Shown here piece after piece: positions 40,547 to 40,720 of a stretch of 40,720 bases of DNA (its first letter is position 1; the number at the start of each line of letters is the position of its first letter). The stretch comes from Spirochaetales bacterium (GTDB lineage: Bacteria > Spirochaetota > Spirochaetia > DSM-2461), in contig JAQQAP010000025.1 in NCBI GenBank assembly GCA_028533045.1, positions 1-40,720 of the forward strand. Reading direction: 5' to 3'. A program made the position numbers and the translations under genes. The notes under the pieces are model-generated. The model worked only from the letters and a program-made list of their open reading frames with translations, ran no database searches and was not told where the DNA came from.

Positions 40547-40720
40547 ATTTTCTGGCAAATTCTCTTCTCATGACTTAAACTAAATAGGCCGAATTTCGAG
40601 TTTATACCAATAAGAGCTTCTCTTTAAAAAGAGATTTAAAGCACCATGCTGAGATTGAGTAAATGTAATGCCTGAAGAAGCCAGTAATGCTTCTCGGGAG
40701 ATTGGTTTCTAAAAGGAATC
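40547..40720. other. 3' intergenic region, nothing recognised
   Basis: 174 bp to the window end. I see only a weak A/T-rich hairpin (CTCTTT / AAAGAG near 40620) and no gene, tRNA or MITE terminal repeat. Confidence 0.5.

Overview
The window looks like chromosomal DNA from a Gram-negative bacterium, most likely a free-living spirochaete (Spirochaetales). This rests on the overall style of the proteins (membrane-anchored TPR proteins, CsgG-like and VWA exported proteins, a small-type SRP RNA). It is an inference, since no 16S gene or flagellar gene is present. Most of the window is ordinary, densely packed housekeeping sequence.

Layout. (1) 1-467: the right end of an insertion sequence, with the transposase C-terminus and one terminal inverted repeat. 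(2) 471-5263: a membrane TPR protein with a C-terminal Mrr-like fold, then a divergent envelope group of a tail-anchored protein, a lipoprotein lytic transglycosylase and UppP. (3) 5264-5576: a 162-bp miniature element (MITE) carrying the same terminal repeat as the IS, inserted inside a larger imperfect palindrome. (4) 5577-12768, minus strand: DHH phosphoesterase, a small exported protein, and the protein quality-control run tig-clpP-clpX-lon. (5) 12862-13265: four minus-strand tRNAs (His, Arg, Lys, Leu) with a clear promoter and two terminators. (6) 13373-14881: luxS, an array of 22-bp-spaced short repeats, a strong terminator and an HU-like/DUF4469 DNA-binding protein. (7) 15072-18407: a small acidic protein, an acyl-CoA synthetase with its XRE-cupin regulator, and a TruC-type pseudouridine synthase. 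(8) 18408-20397: a GC-rich non-coding block, a textbook sigma-54 promoter with an upstream palindrome, and a NifA-type activator. (9) 20482-25573: YaaA, an S51-like peptidase, an MscS/YbdG channel, a SixA-type phosphatase and a SulP transporter, followed by the second MITE copy. (10) 25840-33853: CsgG-like protein, cysteine desulfidase-family protein, FHA protein, a GGPP-synthase-like prenyltransferase, a SWIM-SNF2 helicase and a convergent TetR regulator. (11) 34026-34809: four tRNA-Ser isoacceptors plus tRNA-Arg(GCG), then 4.5S/SRP RNA. (12) 34864-40546: a thymidine-kinase-like protein with a long C-terminal extension, a divergent GH13 phosphorylase-like enzyme, a methyltransferase and a VWA protein.

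Non-coding signals stand out more than any single gene. They are the IS/MITE family with matching TA-flanked ends, the phased 22-bp array upstream of luxS, the apparent autoregulatory sigma-54 promoter of the NifA-type gene, and at least six genes whose -10 hexamer ends exactly 6 nt before the ATG, which predicts leaderless mRNAs. I do not see a defence island, CRISPR array, prophage or an obviously new multi-gene system.
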